A stretch of 43,372 bases of DNA. Source: JAWXBK01 sp034439975. Its GTDB lineage: Bacteria; Pseudomonadota; Alphaproteobacteria; Dongiales; Dongiaceae. A program made the translations under genes and the position numbers. Positions 41,057-43,372 of this stretch are shown here, piece by piece; the first letter of the stretch is position 1, and the number at the start of each line of letters is the position of its first letter. The notes under the pieces are model-generated. The model saw only the letters and a program-made list of their open reading frames with translations. It was not told where the DNA came from and searched no databases. The stretch spans positions 1-43,372 of the forward strand of contig JAWXBK010000048.1 of NCBI GenBank assembly GCA_034439975.1, read 5' to 3'.

Positions 41057-41270
41057 ACATGAGACGTCGCCGTTAGGGCCGGCCGGCCTCTCTCGTCAAT
41101 CCGCGAACGCTATTTCTTTGTGCGAGCGGTTATTTCTGCGCGCTACGGGCCCGAAACGCGAGACTGCGACAGTCTGTCATGTGAGTTACGCGCCTGCTTC
41201 GCCCTTAGCCTGATCGAGCGAGGGCTGGTCCCGGTCGACCGGTATCCGGCGCTTATGGGTGGAGCGGGGA

Positions 41271-43372
41271 ATGGATCAATCAGGCCACGCAGTCGACGGC
41301 AAGTCGAAACAGATCCTTGGCATGAGTACGCTTGCCTTTACGGTCTGTTTTGCTGTCTGGACGATATTCTCGATCATCGGGGTGCGCATCAAATCCGATC
41401 TGGGTCTCTCGGAGACCGAGTTCGGCCTGCTGGTCGGCACACCCATTCTGACCGGTTCGCTCAGCCGCCTGTTCCTCGGAATCTGGACCGATCAGTATGG
41501 CGGCCGCATGGTCTATGTCGCGGTGATGGTGTTCGCTGCCATTGCAACCTTCCTGCTCTCATACGCGACCACCTACGAAATGATGCTGTTCGCCGCGCTC
41601 GGTGTCGGCATTGCCGGTGGGTCCTTTGCCGTGGGTATCGCCTATGTCTCCAAATGGTATCCCAAGGAGAAGCAGGGAACGGCGCTCGGCATATTCGGTG
41701 TCGGTAATGTCGGTGCCGCCGTTACCAAGTTCATCGCGCCGTTCGTGCTTGTGGCTTTTGGCTGGCAGATGGTGGCGCAGGTCTGGGCCGCGGCACTTAT
41801 CGTCATGGCCGTCGTTTTCTGGTTTACGACCGAAGACGATCCGGTACTCAAGCAGCGGCGTGCCAAGGGGCTGAAGCCGGAAAGCACGCGCTTTGCTCTG
41901 GAGCCGCTCAGGAACATCCAGGTCTGGCGGTTCTCGCTCTATTACTTCTTTGTATTTGGTGCGTTTGTCTCACTGGCACTGTGGCTGCCACGCTATCTGA
42001 TCGGCGTGTACGGTCTCGACATCCAGACGGCGGGCATGCTGGCGGCGCTCTATTCGATCCCGGCAAGCCTTTTCCGCGCCTATGGCGGGCATCTCTCCGA
42101 TCGCTATGGTGCACGCAGGATCATGTACTGGACGTTTGGCGTGTCGGTCATCTGCACCTTCATGCTGTCCTACCCCAATACGGATTACGTGATTCATGGA
42201 ATCGAGGGGCCCATTGCCTTCTCGACGCGGATGGATCTGGTCCCGTTCGTCATCACAATATTCGTACTCGGTTTCTTCATGTCGCTCGGCAAGGCAGCCG
42301 TCTACAAACACATTCCGGTCTATTACCCCAATCATGTCGGCTCGGTCGGCGGGCTCGTCGGGCTGATCGGCGGACTTGGGGGCTTCGTGCTGCCGATTGC
42401 CTTCGGTGTGATGAACGATCTGACTGGCGTCTGGACCAGCTGTTTCATGCTGCTCTTCCTGCTGGCCGCGGTCGCGCTCGTTTGGATGCATTTTGCAATA
42501 CGCCAGATGGAGCACGCGCAGCCTGCGACGAGGCCTGACGAGTTACCCGAACTGCCGGAAATGGCACCGATACACAAGCCTGAGCATGTCGGCGCGCTGG
42601 GCCCGGTGCTGCGCGAGTGGGAGCCGGAAGATTCGGTTTTCTGGGAAACCAAGGGACGAAAGATTGCACAGCACAATCTCTGGATATCGATCCCCTGTCT
42701 GTTGCTGGCGTTCTCGGTCTGGATGGTTTGGTCGGTCGTCGTTGCCAAGCTGCCGGCGCTCGGCTTCGCATACACGACCGACCAGCTGTTCTGGCTTGCG
42801 GCGCTGCCCGGCCTCTCCGGCGCGACACTGCGAATTTTCTATTCGTTCATGGTGCCGATCTTCGGCGGCCGGTTGTGGACGGCGCTGTCGACCGCCTCGC
42901 TCCTGGTCCCGGCCTTCGGCATCGGCTATGCGGTACAGAACACCGAAACGCCGTACCTGCTGTTCCTGGTACTGGCCCTGCTATGCGGCCTCGGCGGCGG
43001 CAATTTTGCGTCATCGATGGCCAATATCAGCTTCTTCTTCCCGAAGCGTCAGAAGGGCAACGCGCTCGCCCTCAACGCCGGGCTCGGCAATCTCGGCGTC
43101 AGCGTAATGCAGTTCGCCGTACCGCTCGTCATCACCGTCAGCGTGTTCGGCGCGATGGGCGGGGAGCCTGCGGCGACAACCGAGGGTCAGCAGCTCTGGC
43201 TGCAGAACGCAGGCTTCATCTGGGTACCGTTTCTGATCGCCTCAGCGATCGCTGCCTGGTTCGGCATGAACGACATCGCTTCGGCCCGGGCCTCGTTCCG
43301 TGAGCAGTCCGTCATCTTCCAGCGCAAGCATAACTGGATCATGTGCTGGCTCTATACCGGCACTTTCGGATC
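41271..43372 (+). CDS. narK: Fused nitrate/nitrite transporter NarK (NarK1-NarK2), 3' end beyond window
   Basis: An open frame of 700 codons with no stop before the right edge. The N-terminal MFS half carries the nitrate signature GIAGGSFAVGIAYVSKWYPK; a linker near residues 415-460 (rich in Pro and Glu) leads to a second MFS half starting at about residue 465 (QHNLWISIPCLLLAF) with its own signature GLGGGNFASSMANISFFFP. This tandem form is known from Paracoccus, where one half is a nitrate/proton symporter and the other a nitrate/nitrite exchanger. The full protein is about 900 residues, so roughly 200 are missing here. GGAGCGGGGA precedes the ATG. It normally leads the narGHJI operon, expected just outside the window. 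Confidence 0.93.
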   Translation, partial: MDQSGHAVDGKSKQILGMSTLAFTVCFAVWTIFSIIGVRIKSDLGLSETEFGLLVGTPILTGSLSRLFLGIWTDQYGGRMVYVAVMVFAAIATFLLSYATTYEMMLFAALGVGIAGGSFAVGIAYVSKWYPKEKQGTALGIFGVGNVGAAVTKFIAPFVLVAFGWQMVAQVWAAALIVMAVVFWFTTEDDPVLKQRRAKGLKPESTRFALEPLRNIQVWRFSLYYFFVFGAFVSLALWLPRYLIGVYGLDIQTAGMLAALYSIPASLFRAYGGHLSDRYGARRIMYWTFGVSVICTFMLSYPNTDYVIHGIEGPIAFSTRMDLVPFVITIFVLGFFMSLGKAAVYKHIPVYYPNHVGSVGGLVGLIGGLGGFVLPIAFGVMNDLTGVWTSCFMLLFLLAAVALVWMHFAIRQMEHAQPATRPDELPELPEMAPIHKPEHVGALGPVLREWEPEDSVFWETKGRKIAQHNLWISIPCLLLAFSVWMVWSVVVAKLPALGFAYTTDQLFWLAALPGLSGATLRIFYSFMVPIFGGRLWTALSTASLLVPAFGIGYAVQNTETPYLLFLVLALLCGLGGGNFASSMANISFFFPKRQKGNALALNAGLGNLGVSVMQFAVPLVITVSVFGAMGGEPAATTEGQQLWLQNAGFIWVPFLIASAIAAWFGMNDIASARASFREQSVIFQRKHNWIMCWLYTGTFG

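Noticed and set aside
41120..41707. 195-codon rightward frame at the narK start
   Set aside because: It overlaps the NarK coding frame in another phase, and only the frame from 41271 shows transporter motifs.

Overview
The window reads as GC-rich alphaproteobacterial DNA, most like the Hyphomicrobiales/Rhizobiales or related groups. The evidence is protein style only: a class A monooxygenase resembling the Mesorhizobium pyridine-ring oxygenase, a NarK1-NarK2 fused nitrate transporter as in Paracoccus, and binding-protein transporters plus GntR/FCD regulation. No rRNA, tRNA or CRISPR array was seen. Most operons are tightly packed with 1-4 base stop/start overlaps. The space between operons is unusually rich in broken gene ends, so this looks like an accessory, repeatedly rearranged region.

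Region 1 (1-8.5 kb): hydantoinase/oxoprolinase subunits A (cut by the left edge) and B run rightward. They converge on a complete polyamine-type ABC importer operon (permease, permease, ATPase, Tat-exported binding protein) running leftward, followed by a GntR/FCD regulator. Region 2 (8.7-15.1 kb): a TorT-like binding protein faces away from a sugar-type (CUT2) ABC ATPase and permease. A SnoaL-like protein and an FAD ring-hydroxylase follow. Together these suggest uptake and oxidation of a small, perhaps N-heterocyclic, compound.

Region 3 (15.1-21.1 kb): behind a serine-recombinase remnant and a perfect 12-bp hairpin lies a four-gene, translationally coupled operon. It encodes an AMP-forming acyl-CoA synthetase, a fused alpha-beta 2-oxoacid dehydrogenase E1, a lipoyl E2 acyltransferase and a dedicated acyl carrier protein. 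No E3 is present. This is the best candidate for an under-described system in the window.

Region 4 (21.3-41 kb): a low-oxygen/stress island. It holds an NSS-type Na+ symporter, PEP synthase, an NhaR-like LysR regulator, a universal stress protein, a TerC family membrane protein, a complete arginine deiminase pathway (YfcC-type exchanger, ArcA, ArcB, ArcC), a P-type cation ATPase, a zinc alcohol dehydrogenase and a Crp/Fnr regulator with a good FNR-type box in front of it. Several members are damaged: a RaiA/HPF ribosome-hibernation gene, a GNAT acetyltransferase end, the ATPase (one frameshift), the alcohol dehydrogenase (two frameshifts), a truncated beta-helix protein, an integrase N-terminus, and a second copy of the nhaR 3' end. 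Arginine deiminase would make ATP without respiration, PEP synthase would redirect carbon, and the stress genes would support survival.

Region 5 (41.3 kb to the right edge): the fused nitrate/nitrite transporter NarK, cut by the window end, probably leading into a respiratory nitrate reductase operon outside the window.
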